Shown: piece after piece, positions 1 through 9,868 of the stretch
How the letters are laid out: each line of letters begins with the position of its first letter
Position numbering within the stretch: the stretch's first letter is position 1
Origin: Terriglobia bacterium
GTDB taxonomy: Bacteria; Acidobacteriota; Terriglobia; Acidiferrales; UBA7541
Direction of reading: 5' to 3'
NCBI GenBank assembly: GCA_020073485.1
Contig: JAIQFB010000003.1
Span: 124,001 to 188,000 of the forward strand
Length of the DNA stretch: 64,000 bases
Program-made: the position numbers and the translations under genes
The notes under the pieces: model-generated
What the model saw: only the letters and a program-made list of their open reading frames with translations
Databases searched by the model: none
What the model was told of the DNA's origin: nothing

Positions 1-1
1 G

Positions 2-403
2 CAACTTGCGGCGGACCGCTATTTCGTGTTCACGCACGGGCGGTACCATCACGACCATGTATTTCTGAGTCCCGCGGCAACCAGCGTCATTGACCTCGAC
101 CGTTGCCGCTTCTCGGACCCCGCGAAAGACGCCGCCGAATTTATTCGTGTCCTGCGGCTCACGGCGTTCAAGGAAGGGTTTGACATGGAACGCGCGGAAC
201 GCGCCACCTCCGCGTTCCTTACGGCCTATCTGGCTAAAGTTCCCAGGGCTGTGGAAAGCCTGGGCTGCTACTGGGCCGTGTTTGTGTTTCACAGTTTGCT
301 GGGCGGTTTGAAGAAGTCGCGCAACAAAGGCGAAAAAAGCTGGGAACAGCTCGAGGAATTTTATCTGCAGGAAATGAAGCGGGCTCTGGAGTTCGGCCGG
401 TGA
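2..403 (+). CDS. Phosphotransferase-like protein, C-terminal part (runs off the left edge)
   Basis: The reading frame is open from the first bases, so the gene starts before the window and only about 133 C-terminal residues are seen. A motif HGRYHHDHV followed by VIDLDRCRFSDP has the layout of the catalytic loop and metal-binding loop of aminoglycoside/choline-kinase-like phosphotransferases (HGDxxxxx(N/Q) and IDxDxxxxGDP). The usual catalytic Asp of HGD is Arg here and the metal-ligand Asn/Gln position is His, while the IDLD aspartates are kept, so the protein may be an inactive or diverged kinase. The stop overlaps the start of the ABC exporter by 4 bases (GTGA), so the two are translationally coupled and probably act in one export or modification pathway. 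Substrate unknown. Confidence 0.7.
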   Translation, partial: QLAADRYFVFTHGRYHHDHVFLSPAATSVIDLDRCRFSDPAKDAAEFIRVLRLTAFKEGFDMERAERATSAFLTAYLAKVPRAVESLGCYWAVFVFHSLLGGLKKSRNKGEKSWEQLEEFYLQEMKRALEFGR

Positions 404-2262
404 GCAAGGAAAAGAACAACGAGAAAAAGGAAAGCGTGAAATACAGCCGGGCGTTTCTGCGTCCCACCGAACAATCCCGGAAAGGAACTTTCCTCCGGCT
501 GCTGGGATATGCCGCCGGCGTGTGGCCGATTCTGACGACGCTGGGCGTATGCATTGTGGGCAGCACGCTGCTCGATCTCGCGCGGCCGTGGATTTTCGGA
601 TTCATGCTGCTGGACCGAGTCATCCGGCACCAGGACCTGACGCGCCTGCCCACCGTGGTGTGGCTGCTGACGGGCGCGTTCATCGGCCAGCAGATTTTCG
701 ATTTCGGGTCCGACGTGCTGCAGGAACTGGCGAACCAGCGGCTGGTGAACCGCGTGCGCTGCGATTTGTATGAACACACGATGGCGTTGCCCGTGGAGTG
801 CTTCGACCGCGGGCGCACCGGGGACCTGCTCTCGCGGCTCTCGGGCGACATCGACACGGTGGAAAGCTTCCTGGATACGCTGATGCAAAACATCGGTTCG
901 GAAGCCGTGAAGCTGGTCGGCGCGCTGGTGGCCATGTTCGCGGTGAGCGTGAAGCTGACGCTGTTCCTGCTCCCGACGGTTGTGGCCTTGTCGTGTTCGG
1001 TGCTGTTTTTCCGCAAGCCGGTAAAGAAATTCTCGCGGAGGGTGCGAAACCTGGTGGGGGACATGTCCAGCTTGGCCGAGGAGGCCATCGGCGGCGTGCG
1101 CGTGGTCAAGACGTTTTGCGCGGAAAAGTTCGAGTTGTCGCGTTTCGCGAAAAAATCGGGAGAGCTGCTGCAAGGGCGCGTTCGGCTGAAGAAACTTTCG
1201 GCGCTGTATTCAACCAGCGTGGAACTCTGCATATTCGCCGGCACGTTGATCGTGATCAAGGTGGGCACGCCGTGGGTGGTGGTCGCGGGCACGGTCACCA
1301 TCGGCGGGCTGGTGGCATTCGTCACCTACCTGGACAAACTCTATGGCCCGGTGAAGACCCTGAGCAAAATGAACCTCTCGATCCAAAAGATTCTGGCGGC
1401 GGGCGACCGAGTTTTCGAGGTGATGGACGTTGCGCCGGAACCCACGGGCAGGGCGCGGGAACTGAAAAAGGCCTCATTCACCAGCCTGGCGATTTCCGAG
1501 GATCATTCCGCGCCGATCGTGGGAGACATCCAGTTTGAAAACGTAAGTTTCGGCTACGACCCGGAAAATCCGGTGCTCAAGAATATTTCCATGCACATCA
1601 AGGCCGGGGAAGTGGTGGCACTGGTCGGCCCGAGCGGCGGCGGAAAGACGACCATCGCCAACCTGCTGCTGCGTTTTTACAACCCGACCGCGGGCCAGAT
1701 TCTGCTTGATGGCAAGCCGCTGAATTACATCCCCATGGAAAACTTGCGCAAACAGATCGGGGTGGTCTCGCAGGAAACGTATCTGTTTTCCGGAACGGGC
1801 CGCGACAACATCGCGTATGCAAATACCAACTCGACGGACGCGCAAATCGTGGACGCCGCCATGGCCGCGCACGCGCACGGTTTCCTGTTCGAGTCACCGG
1901 ACGGATATTTCACCGAGGTGGGCGAGCGCGGCGTGCAGCTTTCCGGCGGGCAGCGCCAGCGCATCGCCATCGCCCGCGCCATTTTGCGAAATCCGCGCAT
2001 TTTGATTTTTGACGAGGCCACGTCGCACCTGGATTCGGAGTCGGAAGAGCTCATCCAGGAAGCCCTGGAAAAAATATCCCACGGGCGGACCGTGTTCGTG
2101 ATCGCGCACCGTCTTTCCTCGGTGCGGCGGGCCGATAAGATCGCGGTCATCGAAAACGGAAGTATCGTGCAGTTCGGGCGGCACGAGGAATTGATCGCAC
2201 GAGAGGGCGTGTATCGCAGGTTGTATTCGCTGCAAATGGAATCGCCGGACACGCGCCTATAG
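400..2262 (+). CDS. ABC exporter, fused membrane and ATPase domains (MsbA-like)
   Basis: A 620-residue half-transporter of the type that dimerises in the inner membrane to export lipids, peptides or drugs. The N-terminal half (about residues 35-330) is hydrophobic with about six membrane segments. The C-terminal half is a complete nucleotide-binding domain: Walker A GPSGGGKTT near residue 410, signature LSGGQRQRIAIARA near 512, Walker B ILIFDEATSHLD and the switch IAHRLSS. All ATPase motifs look intact. The GTG start sits in the last codons of the upstream phosphotransferase-like gene (4-base overlap). The family alone does not give the substrate; coupling to a kinase-like protein suggests a modified lipid, glycan or peptide. 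Confidence 0.9.
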   Translation: MSKEKNNEKKESVKYSRAFLRPTEQSRKGTFLRLLGYAAGVWPILTTLGVCIVGSTLLDLARPWIFGFMLLDRVIRHQDLTRLPTVVWLLTGAFIGQQIFDFGSDVLQELANQRLVNRVRCDLYEHTMALPVECFDRGRTGDLLSRLSGDIDTVESFLDTLMQNIGSEAVKLVGALVAMFAVSVKLTLFLLPTVVALSCSVLFFRKPVKKFSRRVRNLVGDMSSLAEEAIGGVRVVKTFCAEKFELSRFAKKSGELLQGRVRLKKLSALYSTSVELCIFAGTLIVIKVGTPWVVVAGTVTIGGLVAFVTYLDKLYGPVKTLSKMNLSIQKILAAGDRVFEVMDVAPEPTGRARELKKASFTSLAISEDHSAPIVGDIQFENVSFGYDPENPVLKNISMHIKAGEVVALVGPSGGGKTTIANLLLRFYNPTAGQILLDGKPLNYIPMENLRKQIGVVSQETYLFSGTGRDNIAYANTNSTDAQIVDAAMAAHAHGFLFESPDGYFTEVGERGVQLSGGQRQRIAIARAILRNPRILIFDEATSHLDSESEELIQEALEKISHGRTVFVIAHRLSSVRRADKIAVIENGSIVQFGRHEELIAREGVYRRLYSLQMESPDTRL

Positions 2263-2308
2263 CGGATGCAATGACGGCCTTGAGGCCGAGTGGAAATGGG
2301 AGGCAGCT

Positions 2309-5300
2309 ATGTTGAGCAAGCGGATGAAAATCAGCGGAATTCTGGGGCCGGCGGTGTTGCCACTGGTTTTGGTGTTCGCCAGTTGCGGCGCGTATGTTTC
2401 GCGCGCCGCCGCGCAGGATGCGGCGCCGGCGGTGGATGGCGCGGCTTCCTCCTCATCGCAGGATGCCGCTGCCAACGTGACGCTGCACGGAACGGTGCGG
2501 ACCGCGCGCGGCGCCGCCGTTCCCGGAGCGACTGTGCGCATCCGCCACGTGGCCTCTGGCAAAGGATGGGGAACGCTTACGGACGAGGACGGCCAATTCA
2601 CCGTGCCGGCCGTGCCCGCGGGCCAATATCACATCGAGGCGACGCAACTCGGATTGGGCACTGCCATTTGGGATAGCGAAATAAAGGTTGGGACCGTGCC
2701 CCAAGTCACGATGCCGGAGTCCATCGATCTGGTCTTGCGCCGCAAGTCCAGCGTCGAGCAGCCGGACACGGCCGGAGCAAAGCCCGCGGAAACCGCGACC
2801 GCGACACCCCAACAGGAATCGCCGCAGGCCGACCAGGCCGATTCCGCCGACGCTGCCACAACCCCGAAGAAACATCATAAGGCCGCTGCCGCCGGGGATA
2901 CCTCCGCGGCGCCTGTGAAATCCACCGAGGCGAGCGCTGCGCCCGCCGCAGCCGCAACGCCGAGTCCGAAACATGCTAAGACGGCGACCGCAACCGCTTC
3001 CGCGCAAAAATCATCGAAGTCGAAAAAGGGCGGCTTCGAGCAAGTGGAGCCCGACGGGATACTCACTGCGAACGCGGACACCGGCCAGCAATCGACGCCG
3101 GCGCCTCAAACGTCCACAGGCGGGAACGCGACGTATCAACCTTCGCCCTCCTCGTCGTCCGATGCCTATTTGATCAGCGGCGCGGTGGGGCGGGGTTCCA
3201 CCGCGGCGGGACTCGACGATGGGCAGGACGATTTGTCCGTTACCGACGGCTCATCGGGCTCTTCCGCGTCCGGCAAAGCGAAGAAACCAAAACACCAGGG
3301 AACGGGCCGCAGCGCAAAGGGCGGTTCCGCGCCCGCGGACAATCTCGCGGGCGGAGTTGCGGATCTTACGGTGCGCAACACCATCAAGCATCTGGGCTCC
3401 AACCAGATGCATGCAACGTTTTACAATTATTACGACAATTCCTCGTGGGACGCGCGTCCCTACGCCATCAATGGTCCCGTCACCGAAAAAGTTCCCCACT
3501 ATGGCGAGAGGTTTGGCGCAAACGTCGGCGGGCCGCTGACCATTCCGAAAATCTACAACGGGAACGACCGCACCTTCTGGTTCGCCAACTATGAAATGAC
3601 GCGCAGGACGAATGCGACGGATCTGTTCGGAAACATGCCGAACGATGCCGAGCGCAGCGGCAATTTCTGCGGCCTGCTGGACGCCAACGGAAACCCGCTG
3701 CAGCTGTTCGACCCGCTCACCAATATTGGGGGGCCACGTCAACTCTTCCCGGACCTGGGCAACGGCGCCGGGTGCCAGATCCCGAGCAACCGCCTCGACA
3801 GCGCCGCGAAAAAACTGATCGGACTGTTTCCCGAGCCGAACTTGACCGGCCTCGCCACCGCGAACGGTTCGACGACCACGGACAACTATCAATTGCTGAC
3901 GCGCAGCCCGCAATCGATCGACGTGGGAAACTTCCGGATCCTGCATACCATTTCGCAAAAGCTCAGCGTCTCCGGAGTGGTGAACTTTGTTTCCGCCAGG
4001 GGCCAACTTCTGACTCCATTCCCTTCGCTCTACACCAATACGGACACGTTCGATCAGAACACCACGTTCACATTCACGCAGAACTGGACGCCCCGCCTGC
4101 TCAATGAAACCAGGGTCAACTTCAACCGCAGCCGCGTCCAGTCCCTCAGCAACAATGCGTACCTGAACAACATCGCCGCCGCAGCCGGAATTACGGGCGT
4201 TTCGTCGGCACCCATCGATTTCGGGTCTCCTGAACTTGCGCTGACCAACTTCGAGCCCCTGGCCGATCCATCGCCGTCGCTGGTGCGCAATCAGACCCTG
4301 CGGCTCATGGACGATATTTCCGTCACGCTTCCGCACGACACCCTCCGCTTCGGCGCGGAAATCCGGCGCAGGCAACTCAATCCGTACACGGATCCATCTT
4401 CGCGCGGCGTTTTCCAATTCACCGGACTCATGACCGGGCAACTGGACGCGTCCGGCAACCCCGTCGCCAATCTCCCCGGCTCCGATTTCGCAGATTTCCT
4501 GCTTGGGCTGCCGCAGCAGACCACGGTGCAGTTCGGATCCGCCAGTTACGGCCGGCAATGGCAATTTGACGCGTACGCGCAGGACGATTGGCGGGTGAGC
4601 TCCCGATTCTCGATCAACTACGGGGTGCGCTACGAACGGTACACGCCGTTTACCGAGAAATACAATCACCTGGCGACAGTCATCATAAATCCCGCCATCA
4701 CGAGCGCAGCCGTGGTTCAGCCCGGGAACACGAATCCGTTCACCGGAAACGCGCTGCCCAATTCGCTGGTCTACCCCAAGAATGACGAATTTGCCCCGCG
4801 CATTGGCATTGCCTGGAGACCTCTCCGACGCGGTGGCCCGGTCATCCGCGCAGGGTACGGCGTGTTTTACAACGGGTCGATTCTCGACCAGATCTTCGAG
4901 GAAATGATCAACCAGCCGCCGACGCCCGGGGCGGTCGCGACCACGCTCAATACTTCCGCTGCGCAACTGCTCACACTGGAGAACGGATTTCCGGCCGCGC
5001 CCGCGCAGACCACGAACGGCCTGGTTACCAACACGATTGCCGTGGACCCGCGGTACAAGATCGGCTACGCGCAAATCTGGAACTTATCGCTCGAGCATCA
5101 GTTCGGAAATCAGTACGTCATGGAAATTCTCTACACGGGAACCAAAGGCACGCACCTCGATCTGGTTTCCGATCCGAACCAGCCTACGCCCGGCAGCCAG
5201 ATCGGTTCCGACCAGCGGCGCAGGATCACGAACGCTCAGGACTTCACGTACGAAACGTCGGGCGGCGATTCGATTTACAACGGCCTGCAGGTTCGCGTGC

Positions 5301-5998
5301 AAAGAAGAATGTCCAACGGCTTGCGCATGTTGTTCCTGTACACGCTCGGGCATTCCATCGACGATGCCAGCGTGGTCGGCGCCGGACACATCAGCGGGCT
5401 GGTGCAGGATTACAACAACCTGGCGGCGGAACGCGGAAACTCGTTCTTCGATATCCGCCACGATATCCGCTCGACGTTCGGCTACGACCTGCCGTTCGGC
5501 GACCGCCGGCACTGGCTGCGTAGCGGCGCGGGCGCGAAGCTGTTCGGCAACTGGGAGCTGATCGGCACGACGCAATACAATAGCGGGAGCCATCTCACGC
5601 CGTATATCTCGGCTTCGTTCACCAACAGCGTCGGCCCGCTGCTCTCGCAGCGCCCCGACCGCATCGGCGACCCGAATCTTCCGTCCGGCCAGCAGACCAC
5701 GACGCAATTTTTCAACGTCAAGGCCTTCCAATTGCCCGCCACCGGAACGTTCGGCAACGCCTCGCGCGGCATCATCGTCGGCCCATCGACATTTAACGTG
5801 AACCTGGCGCTGGAACGCCGCATGCACTTCGGGCCGGACGGAAAATACACGTTCCAGCTTCGCTGGGAAACGCAGAACCTGACCAATTCGCCGAATTTTT
5901 CCAACGTGATTACCGTGATTGACGCGGTGGATGCGGGACTTCTCACCGGCCCCAAGTCCATGCGTTCGATGGATCTCCTGATGAGGGTACATTTCTAA
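2309..5998 (+). CDS. TonB-dependent receptor-like (Oar-type) outer-membrane protein with carboxypeptidase-regulatory-like domain
   Basis: 1229 residues. A signal peptide (about residues 1-35, ending near AAAQD) is followed by a carboxypeptidase-regulatory-like beta-sandwich (about 58-145, GTVRTARGAAVPGATVRI). Residues about 150-345 are low complexity, rich in Ala, Ser, Thr, Lys and Pro. The rest is an outer-membrane beta-barrel typical of acidobacterial receptors (FGANVGGPLTIPKIYNG, WRPLRRGGPVIRAGYG) ending in a terminal Phe (MRVHF), as expected for barrel insertion. The stretch where a TonB plug usually lies is largely replaced by the low-complexity linker. An AG-rich ribosome site (GGGAGG) lies about 8 bases before the ATG. 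The next gene starts on the last base of its stop codon. Probable role: uptake or binding of a large substrate; ligand unknown. Confidence 0.88.
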   Translation: MLSKRMKISGILGPAVLPLVLVFASCGAYVSRAAAQDAAPAVDGAASSSSQDAAANVTLHGTVRTARGAAVPGATVRIRHVASGKGWGTLTDEDGQFTVPAVPAGQYHIEATQLGLGTAIWDSEIKVGTVPQVTMPESIDLVLRRKSSVEQPDTAGAKPAETATATPQQESPQADQADSADAATTPKKHHKAAAAGDTSAAPVKSTEASAAPAAAATPSPKHAKTATATASAQKSSKSKKGGFEQVEPDGILTANADTGQQSTPAPQTSTGGNATYQPSPSSSSDAYLISGAVGRGSTAAGLDDGQDDLSVTDGSSGSSASGKAKKPKHQGTGRSAKGGSAPADNLAGGVADLTVRNTIKHLGSNQMHATFYNYYDNSSWDARPYAINGPVTEKVPHYGERFGANVGGPLTIPKIYNGNDRTFWFANYEMTRRTNATDLFGNMPNDAERSGNFCGLLDANGNPLQLFDPLTNIGGPRQLFPDLGNGAGCQIPSNRLDSAAKKLIGLFPEPNLTGLATANGSTTTDNYQLLTRSPQSIDVGNFRILHTISQKLSVSGVVNFVSARGQLLTPFPSLYTNTDTFDQNTTFTFTQNWTPRLLNETRVNFNRSRVQSLSNNAYLNNIAAAAGITGVSSAPIDFGSPELALTNFEPLADPSPSLVRNQTLRLMDDISVTLPHDTLRFGAEIRRRQLNPYTDPSSRGVFQFTGLMTGQLDASGNPVANLPGSDFADFLLGLPQQTTVQFGSASYGRQWQFDAYAQDDWRVSSRFSINYGVRYERYTPFTEKYNHLATVIINPAITSAAVVQPGNTNPFTGNALPNSLVYPKNDEFAPRIGIAWRPLRRGGPVIRAGYGVFYNGSILDQIFEEMINQPPTPGAVATTLNTSAAQLLTLENGFPAAPAQTTNGLVTNTIAVDPRYKIGYAQIWNLSLEHQFGNQYVMEILYTGTKGTHLDLVSDPNQPTPGSQIGSDQRRRITNAQDFTYETSGGDSIYNGLQVRVQRRMSNGLRMLFLYTLGHSIDDASVVGAGHISGLVQDYNNLAAERGNSFFDIRHDIRSTFGYDLPFGDRRHWLRSGAGAKLFGNWELIGTTQYNSGSHLTPYISASFTNSVGPLLSQRPDRIGDPNLPSGQQTTTQFFNVKAFQLPATGTFGNASRGIIVGPSTFNVNLALERRMHFGPDGKYTFQLRWETQNLTNSPNFSNVITVIDAVDAGLLTGPKSMRSMDLLMRVHF

Positions 5999-8226
5999 TG
6001 CGCAGACTGATTGCATTACTCGCCGCAATTTCCGTCGTCATCCCCGCGGTTCCGGCGCAGCCTGCCGGACAGCAGTCCCAGCAGGCGCCCGTCAATCCAA
6101 GGCGCGAGCCAGCGAAGCCGGCGGCCGCGCCCGCCGACGTGGCCCTGCCCGAAAAGGGCACGATCCGGACCACGGTGGACCTGGTGCTGGTCGACGTTCG
6201 CGTCACGGACAAAAGCGGGAATCCGATCAAAGGGCTGAAGCCCGAGCAATTCTCGATTACGGAGGAGAATCAGGCGCAGAAAATTTCTTCCTTCGAGTAC
6301 AACGACATTGAAGGAGTCGAACGAGCGCACGTCACCAACCCCGGACCCATCGTCGTGCCCATGGGCACCCTTCCGCCGCCCAAGCCCGAGTATGTCCACG
6401 CCGCCGTGCGCGACCACCGCCTCATCGTTCTCTATTTCGATCTCACTTCGCTGCACAACGAAGATCTCCTGCGCTCCCAGCAGGCCGCGCAAAAATATAT
6501 CAACGAACAGATTTCGCCGGCGGACCTGGTGGCCGTGGCTACGTTTGGAAACCAGGTCAAGGTTCCCGTCCATTTCACCAATGACCACGCCGTGCTGCTT
6601 CGCGCCATCAAGTCTCTTCTCCCCGGAAAAGATGCGCAACTGGCGGACATGGCGGAAGCCGCGGCACTGCCCGGCGAGGATACGACCAGCCAGGATACCG
6701 GAGCGGCGTTCACGGCGGACGATACCGAGTTCAACATTTTCAATACGGACCGCAAACTTGCCGCGCTCGAATCGCTCTCCAGCCTGCTTCGCGATATTCC
6801 TGGAAGAAAATCCGTGGTGCAATTCACCAGCGGGATCACGCAAACCGGCGAGGAAAACAGATCTCAGCTGGAGGCGACCACCGACGCCGCCAATCGCGCC
6901 AACGTTTCCTTCTACGCTGTGGATGCGCGGGGACTTCTGCCCGAACCGGCGGGCGGCGAAGCCCGCGAAGGATCCTCGGCCGGGTCGGCGATGTTCATCA
7001 GCAGCGCGAAGGCCACGGTGGCCCACAAGGCCAGCCGGGCCATGTTCTCCGGTTCCGAAGTGATGGCCGAAAGCGCGGCGCGGCACGATTCACGCGAGAC
7101 GCTCTCCACACTGGCCGCCGATACCGGCGGTCGGTCGTTCTTCGATCTGGGCGATTTCAGCGACGTATTCCACCAGGTGCAGGCGGATTCCACCGGGTAC
7201 TACCTGGTGGGCTACTACAGCACCGACGGGCGAAGGAACGGGGCCTGGCGCCGCATCAAAGTGAGCGTGAATGTTCCGGGCGCGCGCGTGCGCTTCCGGG
7301 AAGGCTACTACGCGCCGCGGAATTCCAATCTGGCCACCGTGCAGGACCGCGAAAAACTCTTCATGGACGCGCTGCGGGATGACGCGCCGCACGTCGAATT
7401 ACCGATCGCGCTGGAGACTTCCTATTTCCGGCTCGACGACAAGGATGTGTTCGTGCCCATCACCGCGAAACTTCCCTCCAGCGTGTTGAATTGGGCCGAG
7501 CAGCGCAACCGCCACCAGGCGGTCTTCGATTTTGCCGCCGAGGTTCATGACGCGGCGTCAAACAAAGTAGTGGCCGCGCTGCGCGATCAGATCACCGTTA
7601 TGCTCGCCTCCGACCGTTACACGCAATTGCAGAAGCAATCGCTGGTCTACCAGGGCGGCGTGGTCCTCGGTCCGGGAAACTACAAGCTGAAATTTCTGGC
7701 CCGGGAAAATGAGAGCGGACGCATCGGTTCGTTCGAGGAAGATCTGAACCTGCCCAAACCGCAGCCGGAAGCTCTGGAGCTCAGCCCCATGCTTTTGTCC
7801 GGACAACTCCAGACCATTGAAGCGACGAAAGAAGTGCTGAAGAAGACGCTGGGCCAGGCAGTGAAACTGAAATCCTCGCCGCTGGAATTTTCCGGGCAGA
7901 GAATCGTGCCCAGCGTCACTCACGTTTTCAACACAAAGCAGGAGTTATACGTCTTCTTCCAGGCATATGTTCCCGAAAATACGGACGGCGCGAAACTGCG
8001 CGCGGGCCTTGTGTTTTTCTGCAATGGGCAAAAAGTGAACGAGACGCCGCTTGTCGAGCCCGCGGAAGTGGATGCAAAGAGCCGCACGGCTTCCTTCCGG
8101 ATCAATCTGCCATTCGGAAAATTTGTTCCGGGCGGATACACCGTGCAGGCGGTCGTCGTGGAAGACGGTGGAGACCTTGCTGCGTTCGCGCGAAACAATT
8201 TCGCGCTGATGCCGCCAACGCCCTGA
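5998..8226 (+). CDS. Secreted VWFA-related (acidobacterial type) protein
   Basis: 742 residues with a signal peptide (residues 1-20, cleavage near VPAQP). Residues about 57-105 (TTVDLVLVDVRVTDKSGNPIKGL) match the conserved opening of the VWFA-related domain common in Acidobacteria, followed by a von Willebrand A-like fold (about 140-390, LIVLYFDLTSLHNEDLL). The metal site DxSxS reads D148-L-T-S-L, so the MIDAS is altered. The C-terminal half is beta-rich without a recognised domain. It starts on the last base of the upstream receptor stop (TAATG), so the two are co-translated. Likely an adhesion or protein-interaction partner in the periplasm or at the surface; exact role unknown. Confidence 0.85.
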   Translation: MRRLIALLAAISVVIPAVPAQPAGQQSQQAPVNPRREPAKPAAAPADVALPEKGTIRTTVDLVLVDVRVTDKSGNPIKGLKPEQFSITEENQAQKISSFEYNDIEGVERAHVTNPGPIVVPMGTLPPPKPEYVHAAVRDHRLIVLYFDLTSLHNEDLLRSQQAAQKYINEQISPADLVAVATFGNQVKVPVHFTNDHAVLLRAIKSLLPGKDAQLADMAEAAALPGEDTTSQDTGAAFTADDTEFNIFNTDRKLAALESLSSLLRDIPGRKSVVQFTSGITQTGEENRSQLEATTDAANRANVSFYAVDARGLLPEPAGGEAREGSSAGSAMFISSAKATVAHKASRAMFSGSEVMAESAARHDSRETLSTLAADTGGRSFFDLGDFSDVFHQVQADSTGYYLVGYYSTDGRRNGAWRRIKVSVNVPGARVRFREGYYAPRNSNLATVQDREKLFMDALRDDAPHVELPIALETSYFRLDDKDVFVPITAKLPSSVLNWAEQRNRHQAVFDFAAEVHDAASNKVVAALRDQITVMLASDRYTQLQKQSLVYQGGVVLGPGNYKLKFLARENESGRIGSFEEDLNLPKPQPEALELSPMLLSGQLQTIEATKEVLKKTLGQAVKLKSSPLEFSGQRIVPSVTHVFNTKQELYVFFQAYVPENTDGAKLRAGLVFFCNGQKVNETPLVEPAEVDAKSRTASFRINLPFGKFVPGGYTVQAVVVEDGGDLAAFARNNFALMPPTP

Positions 8227-8314
8227 TTTTGATTTGATAGCCGGGATTTCGCGGATACGCGCCGCGCCAGGAGCCTCCCAGCCCCGATGCGCGAAACCCG
8301 TGCGGGAGGAATCA

Positions 8315-9757
8315 ATGCGAAAAGAAAAGTTGCTGGGAATCGCAGTCTTATCGGCTTCGCTTTTTCTCGGGGGTTGCTCCGCAACGCAAAGTCTTTCCAC
8401 GGGCGGCGGCATCGCGCCCCAACCCCAGCCATCCGCCGGCACATCGCAACTTAGTGTCACGTTGAGCGACGCGCCTCCGGCGGGTGTTTCGGTTCTTTCT
8501 TTCGAGGTGAACATTGCCGGCGCCCTGCTCCAGCCGATGGTCGGAGCGGATGTCTCGCTGCTTCCGGGCGGAGCCCCGGTGGAAATAGAGGTCAAGAAAC
8601 TCGAGACCGAAGCCGCGGTTCTGAGCACGCTGAGCGCGCCCGCGGGAACCTACAAGGGATTGCAGCTCACGCTGGCTCATCCGGCGCTCACCATATTTAA
8701 CGGTAGCCCCAGCGATATCGGCGCGTGCAAGGTGAACACCACGTGCCAGTTCAAGCCCGCTGCCGCAGGGCCGATCACCTACACGGCTGCGCCGTTTCCG
8801 CTGACGCTGGTCGCAGGCACGCCCGTGGGCCTCAAAATCGATATCCTCCTGGGCAAGATCATCGCTGCGGATTTGTCGGTCAGTTTGAATGATCCCTCGG
8901 ACTTCGTGGTTACGGAACTCACATCGGTGCCTGTGAGCGGGCAGCCCGGAAAACTCGACGACAACGAATTCGCGGGCCTGATCACCTCGATCGATACCGT
9001 TAACAACAAATTCGTAGTCCAAAATTCCAATAGCGCGATGAGCGAGACCATCCTCGCCGGCGCGCACACCAAGTTTGAGGATTTCGACGATCACGGCTGC
9101 AAGAGCGAAAATTTCACCTGCCTGTCAGTGTCTCAATTGGTGGAGGTCGAAACCATTCTGCAATCCGACGGCTCTCTCATTGCCAAAGAGGTGAAGCTCG
9201 AGGAATCGAAGGGGGCAAAGTCCGTGGAGGGCACACTCGTTTCCGTAACGGGCAACCCGCCAACCCAATTGCAGATGGTCATCCTCGATCAAGAGGGGGA
9301 AGATGGGGGCCCTCATCTGGGTGACTCGCTGCTTGTGACGATCACACCCACGACAACATTCGATATCAATCTCGGCGGGCTTGCTGTGCCGGCCGGCGGA
9401 GCGTTTGCAGGACCCACCGACCTGATCCCCGGCCAGGATTTGCAAATTGAGCCCGGAACCATTAATCCCGGGCCTCCACCCTCCACTTCCACCGCACATG
9501 TTCATTTGCACACTTCGCAATTCACCGCCACCGTTTCCGGCGTGAATGGATCGGCGATCACCGTCACCAAATTGCCGGCCATCTTCGGCTTGAATACGCT
9601 CACCGTGCAGACCTCTTCCGCCACGGAATTTGAGGACCTTCTTGGGCCATCGAGTTTGACGAACGGCGCGGTCATCTCCGTTCGCGGACTTCTGTTCAAG
9701 ACGGCCAGCGGACCCGTAGTGGTGGCGGCTAAGGTTCGCAAACGCGACAACGACTAG
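8315..9757 (+). CDS. Lipoprotein with DUF4382-like and DUF5666-like domains
   Basis: 480 residues. The ATG at 8315 is chosen because GGGAGGA lies 4 bases upstream and because it begins a lipoprotein signal (MRKEKLLGIAVLSASLFLGGC, lipidated Cys21); an earlier in-frame TTG at 8234 would put a non-hydrophobic stretch in front. Residues about 50-215 (LSVTLSDAPPAGVSVLSFEV) resemble DUF4382 carbohydrate-binding-like domains; the later repeats (FAGLITSIDTVNNKFVVQ, and another around 400-475) resemble DUF5666 beta-barrels. It follows the VWFA gene after 88 bases on the same strand and may belong to the same surface cluster. Function unknown. Confidence 0.83.
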   Translation: MRKEKLLGIAVLSASLFLGGCSATQSLSTGGGIAPQPQPSAGTSQLSVTLSDAPPAGVSVLSFEVNIAGALLQPMVGADVSLLPGGAPVEIEVKKLETEAAVLSTLSAPAGTYKGLQLTLAHPALTIFNGSPSDIGACKVNTTCQFKPAAAGPITYTAAPFPLTLVAGTPVGLKIDILLGKIIAADLSVSLNDPSDFVVTELTSVPVSGQPGKLDDNEFAGLITSIDTVNNKFVVQNSNSAMSETILAGAHTKFEDFDDHGCKSENFTCLSVSQLVEVETILQSDGSLIAKEVKLEESKGAKSVEGTLVSVTGNPPTQLQMVILDQEGEDGGPHLGDSLLVTITPTTTFDINLGGLAVPAGGAFAGPTDLIPGQDLQIEPGTINPGPPPSTSTAHVHLHTSQFTATVSGVNGSAITVTKLPAIFGLNTLTVQTSSATEFEDLLGPSSLTNGAVISVRGLLFKTASGPVVVAAKVRKRDND

Positions 9758-9868
9758 CTTTCGCACAAATCAGGTTGGATCGCGCTATCGGCGAATGGAT
9801 GCGAGGAACGATCTTTACAGATCCATTTGTGGCGGAATAAAACAAAAAAGGCCGCAAAGCGCGGGCGA

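Noticed and set aside
234-1325. 363-residue minus-strand frame opposite the ABC exporter
   Set aside because: Ser/Thr/Arg-rich shadow without domains; the exporter's motifs are on the plus strand.
3251-5074. 607-residue minus-strand frame opposite the receptor gene
   Set aside because: Arg/Val/Gly-rich with no domain; the plus strand holds a clear barrel protein with a terminal Phe.
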